The notes beneath the pieces were generated by a model, which worked only from the letters and a program-made list of their open reading frames with translations, did not search any database and was not told where the DNA came from. A program made the translations under genes and the position numbers. From Pseudomonadota bacterium (lineage in GTDB: Bacteria; Desulfobacterota; Binatia; Bin18): DNA of 36,086 nucleotides. This document shows, piece after piece, positions 7,124-15,872 of this stretch. The stretch's first letter is position 1; the number at the start of each line of letters is the position of its first letter. The stretch is from assembly GCA_005804965.1 (NCBI GenBank), contig SYOC01000095.1, positions 1-36,086 of the forward strand. The letters are read 5' to 3'.

Positions 7124-8098
7124 ATGTCTCGCCATTTGCGCCTTTTCGCGCTGAGTCTGTTCAGTCTCTGTTGCTTCTCCTCCCAGTCCGCTCTTGCCAA
7201 AACCATCACGGTCGATGCCGACAACGCAATCAATCTGAGTTCTCCGTTTACTCGTGAGGATTGCGATGGCACTGCCGCCAAGCCGACGGCCACAACCTTG
7301 AGCGCTGCCCTCGCTATGGCGCAGGAGCGCGACACGATTCTCATCTGCCCTGGAACCTACGCAGAGGAGGTGCTTGTCACCACCAGCCATCTCTTGATCT
7401 CAGGTCTCCGTGGACAGGGAAACACCATTGATGCCATTCTCGACGGCGAAAGCACCCGTCACGTTGGCATCTCCATTGCCAGCGATGTGGAAACCGTCAC
7501 CATCCAAAACATTGCTATCGAGAACTATCTCGACGCTGCCATCAAAGCCGTCCAAGGCCCGACCTATCACGTGCTTATTCAAGATGCCGCTTTCCACAAT
7601 AATGCCAACGGTGTCATTGCTGGAGATGAAACCAGCCCAGTCGGGACATTTACGCACACCTATTTCCGCGTCCGCCGCAGCCTTTTCACTACCAATAGCG
7701 CGGCCGGAACTGCCATTGCGTTTACCAACTGTCGCAACTGTCGGATTCAACGAAATGACATTGACGGCGGCGATATTGGCATCATTCTTCGTGCCCAGAA
7801 CAGCAGCGATCCCTCGTTAACGAACAACCGTCTTTTGCTCAACACGGTGACACATGCGGCGTCTGTGGGCATTCTCTTAGAATCTCTTCAGAACACCACG
7901 CTCAAAAGCCCGACGTTGCAACGCAACACTGTCACTGACACTCCGTCCGGTGTCGGCATCCGTCTCTTTGCCCACGACAACGCTGCCATCCGCGGAGGGA
8001 AGGTTGTGCAAAGCACGATTACACCAGCCAATCCCGGCATCGAAGTCCTGACAGCCACCGGTGGCGTCGTCGAAAAAGTCAAGTTTGCGGATAATTGA
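7124..8098 (+). CDS. Exported right-handed beta-helix repeat protein
   Basis: The preferred ATG at 7124 gives a 324-aa protein with a signal peptide (MSRHLRLFALSLFSLCCFSSQSALA). An earlier in-frame ATG would bury the signal peptide. After it come NosD/pectate-lyase-like turns: a PGTYAEEVLV opening rung typical of parallel beta-helix proteins, then repeated Asn-rich rungs (IQNIAIENYLDAAIKAV, NNANGVIAGDET, RIQRNDIDGGDIGIIL, NRLLLNTVTHAASVGILLES). Such folds bind or cleave polysaccharide or act as surface adhesins. No lyase catalytic residues can be assigned. The next gene (OmpA-like) starts 14 nt later, so they probably share a transcript and both act in the envelope. Confidence 0.75.
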   Translation: MSRHLRLFALSLFSLCCFSSQSALAKTITVDADNAINLSSPFTREDCDGTAAKPTATTLSAALAMAQERDTILICPGTYAEEVLVTTSHLLISGLRGQGNTIDAILDGESTRHVGISIASDVETVTIQNIAIENYLDAAIKAVQGPTYHVLIQDAAFHNNANGVIAGDETSPVGTFTHTYFRVRRSLFTTNSAAGTAIAFTNCRNCRIQRNDIDGGDIGIILRAQNSSDPSLTNNRLLLNTVTHAASVGILLESLQNTTLKSPTLQRNTVTDTPSGVGIRLFAHDNAAIRGGKVVQSTITPANPGIEVLTATGGVVEKVKFADN

Positions 8099-8112
8099 GC
8101 CACGGGATCGCC

Positions 8113-8655
8113 ATGAAGAAAATTATCCGTTTCGCCGTGGGCGTTCTTCTCTTGGCAGGCTTCCAGCCCGGTCTGCTCATTACCCAAGCCGCCGAAGGTG
8201 ATACTCAGGACACCACCCGCTCGTTTCAGCTCGACGGGAATGAACTCAAGCTTCCAACTGCCGTTGTCTTCCAGACTGGCTCCGACCAGCTTGACGAAAC
8301 CGACACTGCGGCGTTGGAACACGCCCAAGCCTACCTACAGGCCAAACGCTACATCACTCGCATGCGGATTGAAGTGCATAGCGACGCAAGTGGGAATCCA
8401 GCCACGGCGCAGGATCTCACAGAAAAACGGGCACTGTCAGTCGGACGTTGGTTAGTGAAGCAAGGTATCGACTGCAAACGCCTTTTGCCCACAGGCTTTG
8501 GCAGCAGCAAGCCGATTGCAGACGAGGCCACGCCGGTCGGAAAAGCGCAGAATCGGCGAGTTGCCTTTGTGAATGCGCAGCTCGCCGGGAAAGCCATTGG
8601 CGGAATGCCGGAGGATGGCGGCGGAAAGGTCGCTGGCGATTTGTGTAGCCAGTAA
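8113..8655 (+). CDS. OmpA-family peptidoglycan-associated protein
   Basis: The 180-aa protein begins at ATG 8113 (MKKIIRFAVGVLLLAGFQ...TQAAEG signal peptide). Residues about 50-160 form an OmpA C-terminal-like domain: VVFQTGSDQLDETD, then IEVHSDASGNPATAQDLTEKRALSVGRWLVKQGI, then LLPTGFGSSKPIADE and the closing NRRVAFV. The Asp and Arg that clamp diaminopimelate map to HSD and NRRV. There is no beta-barrel, so this is a soluble periplasmic or lipid-independent peptidoglycan-binding protein. It ends with a Gly-rich tail and a Cys near the C-terminus. Confidence 0.82.
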   Translation: MKKIIRFAVGVLLLAGFQPGLLITQAAEGDTQDTTRSFQLDGNELKLPTAVVFQTGSDQLDETDTAALEHAQAYLQAKRYITRMRIEVHSDASGNPATAQDLTEKRALSVGRWLVKQGIDCKRLLPTGFGSSKPIADEATPVGKAQNRRVAFVNAQLAGKAIGGMPEDGGGKVAGDLCSQ

Positions 8656-8659
8656 GCGG

Positions 8660-8680
8660 AAAAATGCGTTCCAAAACGCA
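8660..8680 (-). terminator. Intrinsic terminator, minus strand
   Basis: On the minus strand, TGCGTT and AACGCA form a 6-bp stem around the loop TTGG, followed directly by TTTTT. It ends the secreted-protein gene at 8716-9865 and lies between two convergent genes. Confidence 0.6.
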
Positions 8681-8715
8681 GGCACCGCTCCCTCTGGAAC
8701 GCGAGGTCGCGGTCA

Positions 8716-9865
8716 CTACGGCTTAAACTTTGCCTTGACGCTCTTATCCGGGTTCGCGGCAGCAGGGTCGAGCGTCGCTTGGCAGGTTGCTTGGTTTCCC
8801 GTGCAGTCTCCGGTCCAGCCACTGAACTGCCCTAACGTTGGGGCCTCAGTCAGTGTCACAGTAGTCATGGCATCGTAAATCTCAATGCACTGAACGGTGG
8901 TGCGCGTCGCATCTAGCGGATCAGGACAAGTGCACGTCGTCATGCCGCCACTGCCGTTGGGATTGATCGTGACCGTCCCACCCGCACCTTTGCACTTCAC
9001 AGTCACGTTCAAGATGGCGCTGCCCCCCTTCATGATCGGAGTCTTGTTTTTCACCTTGTCGTCGAACACATCGCCACCGTTCTCAGCAAGGACCTGAAAC
9101 TGCGTGAGCAAATTCCCCTTCTTGAGCGGAATCACATCGAAGTACACCATGGCATCTTCGTCCGCAGGAATATCACCAAGGTCACAATCTCCGTCATTCG
9201 AGCACGTTCCCTGGGTCGATTTTATAGCCTGGAGGAATGCCGTACGTGGCAACCTCGCTTTGAGCCGAACACCAGCAGCAGCACCAACACCGTGGTTACG
9301 GACCTGTACAGCGATTGGGAAAAGTTCACCGGTCGCGCCTTCTCCTGGCGCATCAACAGAGAGCTGAAGGTTGGCCTCGGTCGGATCGCCGCTGCACTTC
9401 AGATTCTTCAGGCGCGGGGCGTTCCCTGGCGCACCATTCACTACTGCGCTCATCGTCCCAGTCCCCAGACCGGCAGCTCCGCAATCCGAGCCTAGATGCG
9501 CATGAATATCGAGCACGCCAAAAAAGTCGACGGTTCCGATGCCGGTGGGAAGCGGCAGAGACAACAGACTAGGGCTGTCAGGAAAGATGTCGCATCCGGC
9601 TTGCGTACCGGCGGCGGCAGAATTGCTGCTCCCATTGGCAAGCGTAACGGTAAGAAAGCCTTCACCCATAAGAAGGCGCGAGCGTCACATCAAGAGCGTT
9701 GCCTAACTGTGGATTCGCCACACTGCCTTCGAAGCTACACACCGCATGTCCATCAGGAGCCGACGTTGGGGTGCTGTAGGCCAAATCCGTCGCCTGCACT
9801 GCCCACGGTACGGCTACACTCGAAACGATTGCCGCCAACAGCAAACCGATAGTTGCTCTTCTCAT
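8716..9865 (-). CDS. Secreted Cys-rich protein with apparent one-base frameshift
   Basis: The gene starts at ATG 9865 (AAGGAGGG about 7 nt upstream) with a signal peptide, MRRATIGLLLAAIVSSVAVPWAVQA. This frame stops at 9662, and the rest of the protein (to 8716) is in another frame. Dropping one G from the GGG at 9665-9667 gives a smooth join, APSYGEGFLTVTLANG, and a product of about 382 aa. The downstream part alone lacks an export signal although it is clearly extracytoplasmic in style. It contains a DUF11/CARDB-like beta-sandwich (LQLSVDAPGEGATGELFPIAVQVRNHGVGAAAGV split across the region) and a C-terminal FSGWTGDCTG repeat. Frameshift, sequencing error and programmed shift cannot be separated here. 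Function unknown. Confidence 0.6.
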
Positions 9866-10016
9866 CGCGATTCCCTCCTTGCATGACAGTCTCTGGGAGA
9901 AATGAGCATAAAGGTGAGACAGGCGCAACAGCAGTAGGCGAGGCCGATTCCTTGAGAGGAAGTCTGACCTCCGCACAGTTGCGTCAGGAAGTGAATCAAC
10001 GTAGAGAGGGAGAGCA

Positions 10017-10094
10017 ATGCGTAGGAATCAAGACCGTGGTCTTAACCAACGAAGCTCAACCATCATTCGGCAGGGCACAGGGCTGACAATATGA
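10017..10094 (+). CDS. Possible 25-codon leader peptide
   Basis: ATG 10017 follows a purine-rich GAGGGAGAGCA, a good ribosome-binding site. The frame encodes MRRNQDRGLNQRSSTIIRQG plus five residues and stops at TGA 10092-10094, overlapping the ATG of the next gene as ATGA. The next gene has no clear site of its own, so translational coupling is possible. Its composition is not protein-like enough to be certain. Confidence 0.3.
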   Translation: MRRNQDRGLNQRSSTIIRQGTGLTI

Positions 10095-10645
10095 GCAAGT
10101 GGAAAAAGCAAACTCTCAGGCTGAAAGACGATCATGGCTGGCGGGCAAAACCTGGGTATCGCATTTTTGTCGCGAATCGCGGAGCCGTGCGCTTTGATAT
10201 CCCGCAGGACTGGATTCTCGATCCTCAGCCAAGCTCCTTCCAATTCCATGATCGTCCACCGCCCGACGATGATTGCCGGTTGGAGATGTCCTATCTCCGC
10301 CTTCCCCCTGGGATTGATTGGAGTCAGCTCCCGCTGTCCGCCCTGCTCCATCATCTGGTGAAGGAAGATCCACGCAACCCCGTTCATGTCGGAGAGGTCC
10401 ACAACGTGCAGCGCCCCAATCTCGAACTCGCATGGCTGGAAATGATGTTCATGGACCCGGCAGAAAAAAGAGAGGCGCGTTCGCGGCTTTGTTTGGCTAG
10501 AGGCGCGAATCTCCAGCCTTGTATCACCATGGATTTCTGGCCAGAAGACGCCGACCGCGTGGGTCCCGTCTGGGAGGAAGTGCTGCGCTCTTTACAACTG
10601 GGCATGTTCATCAAAGACCCAACTCGCGGGCAGACGCTGCATTAG
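10091..10645 (+). CDS. Conserved-looking cytosolic protein of unknown function
   Basis: This 184-aa protein has no signal peptide or membrane segment. It starts with a basic stretch (MSKWKKQTLRLKDDHGWRAK) and continues YRIFVANRGAVRFDIPQDW, a beta-rich pattern, then PPPDDDCRLEMSYLRLPPGIDW and a helical SALLHHLVKEDP. It ends with FWPEDADRVGPVWEEVLRSLQLG, typical of small proteins that describe their substrate as a 'response' domain (DUF1795-like in style). I do not recognise a family. Its neighbours are convergent or divergent envelope genes and give no functional hint. Confidence 0.6.
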   Translation: MSKWKKQTLRLKDDHGWRAKPGYRIFVANRGAVRFDIPQDWILDPQPSSFQFHDRPPPDDDCRLEMSYLRLPPGIDWSQLPLSALLHHLVKEDPRNPVHVGEVHNVQRPNLELAWLEMMFMDPAEKREARSRLCLARGANLQPCITMDFWPEDADRVGPVWEEVLRSLQLGMFIKDPTRGQTLH

Positions 10646-10685
10646 AACAGATTTCAAATGAGCTTGACCCAAAGGCATCATTTAA

Positions 10686-10758
10686 CTCCCCTCACCCGCA
10701 GCCGCTACGCGTCTGCTGCCCTCTCCCCGCTGGGGAGAGGGCAAGGGTGAGGGGGGAG
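10686..10758. repeat. Palindromic CCCTCACCC/CCCTCTCCCC repeat between convergent genes
   Basis: The element contains CCCTCTCCCC-GCT-GGGGAGAGGG (10719-10741) nested inside CCCCTCACCC (10688-10697) and GGGTGAGGGG (10745-10754). It matches the common dispersed extragenic palindrome rich in CCCTCACCC. Lying between two convergent genes, it may also terminate transcription from both sides. Confidence 0.6.
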
Positions 10759-10760
10759 GG

Positions 10761-12404
10761 TTACTCTTCTCCGCCAACAGAGGCCACAGGCAACGTCTTG
10801 GTCGAGGGCAAACAGAGTTCGTACTCTTTGAGGGTATCGACTTGGCTTGCTCCGAATTGGTTGTTCACGAACAATTCCAAGACTTTCTGATGCTTGGCTT
10901 GTCCCCGTGCCGCTTTGGCTTGGTAACACATCAAGTGGTCGGTATGCATCTCTGCTCCCGGGTCTTCTCCGTTTTTATCCACAGGGGCACACAACCGCGT
11001 TGGTTTCTTAATGTCGTACAGTGTCGGTTGGTTGAACTGATCGACCACCTGCATCTGTAAACCTCGGGGAAATCTTCCGGCCTCTTCACTCATTTTCACC
11101 GCGTGGCAATTGTAGTGATCCACGTTGTGTTGTGCAGAATCCGGTGCAGGGACCGGACCGGCTTCGCTCTTGGCTGTCGGCACCAGGAGTTGGTAGAGAT
11201 CTGGCCGCACGGTATCGACGACCAATTCGCCTCCCGGGTGAAGTTGGTTGGTGATGCTCAAGTTCTTCGCCACTGGTTTTACCTGACTGGGTTCGGTCCT
11301 CGTCAATTTGGTTTGATAGGCTTCCAGATGCGTGTCGCCGTCGAGGTTCACCTCAGCCCCAGCGGTGGCTGGGTTGCAGAGCGCGACCGGCTTTTTCACA
11401 TCCACGAGGAGGCTGCTCGCGGCCAGATCGGTTCGATCCGTCAGCGTTGCTTGCAAGCCCTTGGGGAACTTATTGGGCACGCAGAAGTCCGTGACCTCAG
11501 GCGTTCCGCCGCAGTCGTCCTCATCGTCACAACTCGCCCCAGGATTAGGCGACCCTTCTGAGCAGAGATTTCCTTTGGTCGCTTTGGTTTGATAGCACAT
11601 GAACGGTCCAAGCGGGGTGCCAGGGTCAGTAATGGTGACGGTATCGGTGCTGGGTGAGCCAATCGTGTAGGCGGCATTGGTGTCCAGCGTCAACTCCACC
11701 GTCTCGTCACCCTCCGTCAGGTTGTCCACCATAGGTGTGATCGTCAGAGTCGTGCTACTCATGTTGGCCGGAATCGTCACAAAGGTGCTGATCCCCTGAT
11801 AGTCGCCACTGTTGCTCGCACTCCCCCCGATCGTGAAGTACACGAACAGGTCTGCCGTTTGATCGCCCCCGCTACGGGTGAACGTGAACGTGCCGGTATC
11901 TACCCCTGCCTCTGACGCCGCCCCATCCGTCGCTTCTAAGGTCACAATCGCGGGGTCGTCAGTAATGGTGACGGTATCGGTGCTGGGCGAGCCAATCGTG
12001 TAGGCGGCATTGGTGTCCAGCGTCAACTCCACCGTCTCGTCGCCCTCCGTCAGGTTGTCCATAATCGGCGTGATCGTCAGAGTCGTGCTGCTCATGGTGG
12101 CCGGAATCGTCACAAAGGTGCTGATCCCCTGATAGTCGCCACTGTTGCTCGCACTCCCCCCGATCGTGAAGTACACGAACAGGTCCGCCGTTTGATCGCC
12201 CCCGCTACGGGTGAAGGTGAACGTCCCGGTATTGCCCCCCGCCTCTGACGCCGCCCCATCCGTCGCTTCTAAGGTCACGGTAGACAATCCCCCACCCCCA
12301 CCCACGGCGAGAGTCGGCAGTGCAAGCAGCGCCGTCAGCGTGAAAAGAGACGCGAATTTGCGGGCAAGGACACCAGTTCTCCACGGTTTGCGGGAAACGT
12401 TCAT
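10761..12404 (-). CDS. Exported two-Calx-beta protein with Cys-rich C-terminal module
   Basis: This 547-aa protein has an N-terminal signal peptide (FASLFTLTALLALPTLAVG). Two Calx-beta domains follow (about residues 40-148 and 151-259), each with EATDGAASEAG, NTGTFTFTRSGGD, SGDYQGISTFVTIP, EGDETVELTLDTN and VTITD. They are nearly identical because the DNA is a tandem 333-bp repeat. Calx-beta domains bind Ca2+ and are common in adhesins. The rest (about 265-547) consists of CY(Q/H)xK...VxDQF...KKPxxLCxP units with a Cys insert CDDEDDCGG, the same module that ends the 3042-aa protein at 18156. A cell-surface Ca2+-dependent structural or adhesive role is inferred. The start has AAGGA about 8 nt upstream. 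Confidence 0.78.
   Translation of the reverse strand: MNVSRKPWRTGVLARKFASLFTLTALLALPTLAVGGGGGLSTVTLEATDGAASEAGGNTGTFTFTRSGGDQTADLFVYFTIGGSASNSGDYQGISTFVTIPATMSSTTLTITPIMDNLTEGDETVELTLDTNAAYTIGSPSTDTVTITDDPAIVTLEATDGAASEAGVDTGTFTFTRSGGDQTADLFVYFTIGGSASNSGDYQGISTFVTIPANMSSTTLTITPMVDNLTEGDETVELTLDTNAAYTIGSPSTDTVTITDPGTPLGPFMCYQTKATKGNLCSEGSPNPGASCDDEDDCGGTPEVTDFCVPNKFPKGLQATLTDRTDLAASSLLVDVKKPVALCNPATAGAEVNLDGDTHLEAYQTKLTRTEPSQVKPVAKNLSITNQLHPGGELVVDTVRPDLYQLLVPTAKSEAGPVPAPDSAQHNVDHYNCHAVKMSEEAGRFPRGLQMQVVDQFNQPTLYDIKKPTRLCAPVDKNGEDPGAEMHTDHLMCYQAKAARGQAKHQKVLELFVNNQFGASQVDTLKEYELCLPSTKTLPVASVGGEE
11625..12290. repeat. Two tandem 333-bp repeats (Calx-beta units)
   Basis: Units 11625-11957 and 11958-12290 are aligned without gaps and differ at only a handful of bases (for example GGGTGAGCC/GGGCGAGCC, CCACCATAGG/CCATAATCGG). 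The low divergence suggests recent duplication or ongoing gene conversion, and copy number could vary between strains. Confidence 0.85.
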
Positions 12405-12530
12405 AAGTTTTCCTTTTCCTTTCTGAAATGAGAAGAGGATAAGGAACTCGGGATTTGCGTACCATAGAAAAGTTGTGAAATTTTCGTGTAAGGTGGGTGC
12501 AATCTTGCTCGCGATGACCCCGAGGTAGCG

Positions 12531-15281
12531 ATGATGGCAGCGCAGGTGTTTTTCCCTCCCTTCCGCCTAGACCCGAGTAATCAGCGTTTGTGGCGTGACT
12601 CGGACGCTATCCCACTCAGACCCAAAACCTTCGCCATGCTCTGCTACTTGATCGAACGGTCAGGCAAACTCGTCTCCCATCACGAACTCCTCACCGCACT
12701 CTGGCCGGACGTTCAGGTCGATGAAGGGGCACCACGTGCGTGCATCCGTGAATTACGACGGGCACTTGGCGATGACGCGAAGCGACCGCAATTTATCGAG
12801 ACGCAACCAGTCCGAGGGTATCGGTTCATCGGAAAAATAGTCAGTCATCAAGAAGCAGCCAGTAAAAACAATGAGGAGCGCAACACTCAGCAGTTCGCAG
12901 CGAGAAGATCGCGCTTGCCCACGCAACACGCAGCACTCACCACTCACCACGCTGTCGTCGTGGGGCGCACAGCGGCGATGGCTCAACTCCATGAGTGGTT
13001 CACCAACGCACAGAATGGCCAACGCCAGATGGTCTTCGTCACCGGAGAGCCAGGCATTGGCAAGACCACATTGGTGGAAACCTTCCTCGCTGAAACCAAG
13101 GGAGCAGAGGTCGCGTGGGGACAATGTGTGGAACAGTACGGCACGGGTGAAGCCTATCTTCCCATCTTGGAAGCGCTTGAACGCTTGGGACGCGAGCTGG
13201 ACAACGACGCCCTGCGCCCGCTGCTCTCGCGCTACGCACCGACCTGGCTGGTACATCTCTCTTCTCTCATCACTCCGGCTGAGCGCGAAGATCTTCTCCA
13301 ACAACTCGCGGGAGTAAAACCGGACCGCATGTTGCGCGAGTTGGCGCAGGCTCTGGAAATACTGACCAGCGAACAGCCCCTCATCCTGTGGCTGGAAGAC
13401 TTGCATTGGAGCGACCAAGCGACTCTGACCCTGCTCACCGCGCTGGCACGCCGGCCAGAACTGGCGCGGCTCATGATTATTGGCACGTATCACCCTAACG
13501 ATGTCCTCTCTCATGACCATCGACTGCGTGAAGTACACCAAGAATTGCAACTGCACGGGCACTGTCACGAACTCGCCGTTGAGTCTCTGAATGAAGAACA
13601 TATCGTGGAGTATCTCACCAAGCGGTTTCCTGCCGAGACAACCAACCAGTCGCCCCGGCAACAGCTTGCGCGGCTGCTCCACCAGCGTACCGAAGGCAAT
13701 CCACTGTTCATCAGCACGGTGATAGATGGTCTGCTTGCACAAGGCGCAATGATACGGCGCAACGGGGGTTGGGATCTGAAGAGAGCCACAGAAGCCGTCT
13801 CCTCAACACTGCCGTCGTTGCTCCGACAGTTTCTCGAACTCCAGATTGACCGACTTACCCCTGCGGACCAACGCCTGCTCGAAGCGGCCAGTGTCGCCGG
13901 AGTGGAGTTCCCAGTCGCACTGGTCGCGGCTGGCGTTGCTGGGTCAAACACGGAGATTGAAGAACACTGTGCCACCTTGGTGCGGCAAGGACAATTCTTG
14001 CAACCCCGAGGGAGCGAAGCCTGGCCCGACGGGACGGTCGCGACTCGGTACGGCTTCCCGCACAGCCTGTATCAAGAGGTCTTGTACGAACGGACACCAG
14101 CAGGACGACGAGTGGAGATACATCGCCGTATGGGCGAACGGCACGAAGCCGCCTACGGTGATCGGGCGCATGAGATTGCCACCGCACTGGCAATGCACTT
14201 CGAGCGGGGGCACGAGTACTCCCGCGCTGTGTACCATCTTGAAGAGGCCGGCAAGAATGCCTTGCGACGGAACGCCCATCACGAGGCGATCCTCCATCTC
14301 AGCAAAGGCAACGAGCTGCTCGCCTCACTCCCAGCCACGCCCGAACACATGCGGCGCGAACTGTCTTTGCAACTGACGCTGGGCACGGCCCTGATGGCCA
14401 CCAAAGGGTTTGCTGCTCCGGAGGTGGAACACGCCTATCTTCGGGCACGAGAACTCTGCCAGCAGGTGGACGAACCCAGGCATCTGTGTTCCGTCTTGTG
14501 GGGACTACGCACGCATTACAATGGGCGAGCACAGTTCCACACGGCGCGCGACATTGCCGAACAATTGTTGGCGGTAGCCCAACAGCTCAACGATCCAGCG
14601 CTGCTCGTAGAGGCCCATCGCGCACTGGGAAATACGCTCTACTTCCAAGGCGAAGTCGCTGCCGCCCACGAACACTTCGCCCAAGGCAGCGCCTTGTATG
14701 ACATCGAGCAACACCGTTCCCTCGCCCTCCTGTACGAGAACGATCCCGGCGTAGGCTGCTTGAGCTTTGCAGCAGTAGCACTCTGGAATCTCGGCTATCC
14801 AGACCGTGCCCGGCAAAGAATACAGGAGGCGCTGCAGCTTGCGCAGGAGGTGAAACATCCCGGCAGCCAAGCCGTGAGTTTGTCACTCTCGGCGGCTCTC
14901 CAGCAAAATCTTCGCGAGGTACAGACGGTTCGTGAACAAGCCGAAGCATTAATCGCCCTTGCACGTCAGCATGGATTTTCCGGATGGTTAGCGCCGGGGA
15001 CCATTAATCGCGGCTGGGCCTTGGCGCAGCAAGGAGAGGTCGCAGAAGGCATCGAAAGCATCCACCGTGGCCTGATGACGATGCGCACGGTAGGGGTGGA
15101 ACTCAATCGTCCGCGTTTGCTGATGATGCTTTCCGAAGCCTGCGCACAGGCAGGGAAACCCGACGAGGGACTCACCGCTCTCAGTGAAGCCTTAGAGGTG
15201 ATGGAAAGAACCGGTGGGCGACTCTATGAAGCAGAACTGTATCGGCTGAAGGGAGAACTGCTGCTGCAATTGAGCGGTTGA
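12531..15281 (+). CDS. Winged-helix/AAA ATPase/TPR transcriptional regulator, probably C-terminally short
   Basis: This 916-aa protein starts with an OmpR/PhoB-type (CadC-like) winged helix at about 5-102 (RLWRDSDAIPLRPKTFAMLCYLIE...GYRFIGKI). A STAND-type ATPase follows with Walker A GEPGIGKTT at 172-180 and Walker B LILWLEDLHWSD at 284-295. The C-terminal half is a TPR array (AEQLLAVAQQ, ALRRNAHHEAILHLS, ELYRLKGELLLQL). The family (AAA regulators related to adenylate cyclase/MalT-like proteins) usually has about 80-100 more residues after the YRLKGELLL motif. Here a stop comes three residues later, and 10 nt on the antisense neighbour ends, so a 3' truncation is likely. GAGGT precedes the double ATG. 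Ligand and target genes are unknown. Confidence 0.82.
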   Translation: MMAAQVFFPPFRLDPSNQRLWRDSDAIPLRPKTFAMLCYLIERSGKLVSHHELLTALWPDVQVDEGAPRACIRELRRALGDDAKRPQFIETQPVRGYRFIGKIVSHQEAASKNNEERNTQQFAARRSRLPTQHAALTTHHAVVVGRTAAMAQLHEWFTNAQNGQRQMVFVTGEPGIGKTTLVETFLAETKGAEVAWGQCVEQYGTGEAYLPILEALERLGRELDNDALRPLLSRYAPTWLVHLSSLITPAEREDLLQQLAGVKPDRMLRELAQALEILTSEQPLILWLEDLHWSDQATLTLLTALARRPELARLMIIGTYHPNDVLSHDHRLREVHQELQLHGHCHELAVESLNEEHIVEYLTKRFPAETTNQSPRQQLARLLHQRTEGNPLFISTVIDGLLAQGAMIRRNGGWDLKRATEAVSSTLPSLLRQFLELQIDRLTPADQRLLEAASVAGVEFPVALVAAGVAGSNTEIEEHCATLVRQGQFLQPRGSEAWPDGTVATRYGFPHSLYQEVLYERTPAGRRVEIHRRMGERHEAAYGDRAHEIATALAMHFERGHEYSRAVYHLEEAGKNALRRNAHHEAILHLSKGNELLASLPATPEHMRRELSLQLTLGTALMATKGFAAPEVEHAYLRARELCQQVDEPRHLCSVLWGLRTHYNGRAQFHTARDIAEQLLAVAQQLNDPALLVEAHRALGNTLYFQGEVAAAHEHFAQGSALYDIEQHRSLALLYENDPGVGCLSFAAVALWNLGYPDRARQRIQEALQLAQEVKHPGSQAVSLSLSAALQQNLREVQTVREQAEALIALARQHGFSGWLAPGTINRGWALAQQGEVAEGIESIHRGLMTMRTVGVELNRPRLLMMLSEACAQAGKPDEGLTALSEALEVMERTGGRLYEAELYRLKGELLLQLSG

Positions 15282-15291
15282 GGGATGGCGG

Positions 15292-15797
15292 CTACCGTTG
15301 GTTCAACGCTTCGTTCAGCTCCCGTAGTTTCCCTTTCACGAATCCGACCTCTTGTTCCAGGTGCAGCACCTGATCTTTGACGAATTGATCTATCCCAATC
15401 TTCGTTTGCACAGCGGCATCAACGGTGAGAATCTTCCGCCACATCACCAAGCCGGCCCCGGCAATGGCTAACACCAGCGCGACCAAAGTGCTGATAATAA
15501 TATGCAACAGGGCCGTGAGATCACTCAGGCGACTGTTCATATCACTCAGGCGACTGTTCATATCTGATCGCAGATCGGCGATCTGCGTACTGAGGTTGGC
15601 GTTCACGTCCTCAATGCGCTTGCTGAGGTTGGCGTTCACATCTTCGATACGCTGCGACAGAGCCTTCTGACCTTCTTCCAAACGGATCAGCCGTTCTCTT
15701 ACCTCCCGTTCATTTGCCGAAGACGGAGCGGATTGCGGTTGCGCCCCGGCATCGCCCAGCACAACAGGATCACGACAATAGAGAAGATTCTTCGCAT
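15292..15797 (-). CDS. Coiled-coil single-TM envelope protein with apparent frameshift at signal peptide
   Basis: From ATG 15797 (GAGGGG upstream) the frame encodes a signal peptide, MRRIFSIVVILLCWAMPG, and then runs out of phase. The main frame picks up at AQPQSAPSSANEREV, and one extra G in the GGGG run at 15744-15747 would join them, giving about 168 aa. The body is a coiled coil of 11-residue units (RIEDVNANLSK) and 7-residue units (SDMNSRL), followed by one membrane span (HIIISTLVALVLAIAGAGLVMW) and a second helix (VKDQVLHLEQEVGFVKGKLRELNEAL). An alternative start at 15831 lacks a ribosome-binding site and an export signal. The function is unknown, perhaps structural. The 3' end faces the truncated AAA regulator. 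Confidence 0.6.
15520..15639. repeat. In-gene tandem repeats encoding the coiled coil
   Basis: Two exact 21-bp copies of ATCACTCAGGCGACTGTTCAT (15520-15540, 15541-15561) encode the heptad unit, and TGAGGTTGGCGTTCAC recurs at 15591 and 15624 with a 33-bp period. Slippage at these sites could change coiled-coil length without breaking the frame. Confidence 0.75.
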
Positions 15798-15872
15798 GGG
15801 TGCTGACCCCTCGGTTCTTCGTTCTACACATTCTGCTCTGGGAGCGGAAGATGTGGTGCCCAGGAGGCGTTG

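Noticed and set aside
12753-13742. Minus-strand frame of 329 codons opposite the AAA regulator
   Set aside because: It lies wholly inside a gene with clear Walker motifs and shows no domain of its own.
15520-15639. Short tandem repeats as a CRISPR array
   Set aside because: The 21- and 33-bp units have no spacers and encode the coiled coil in frame.
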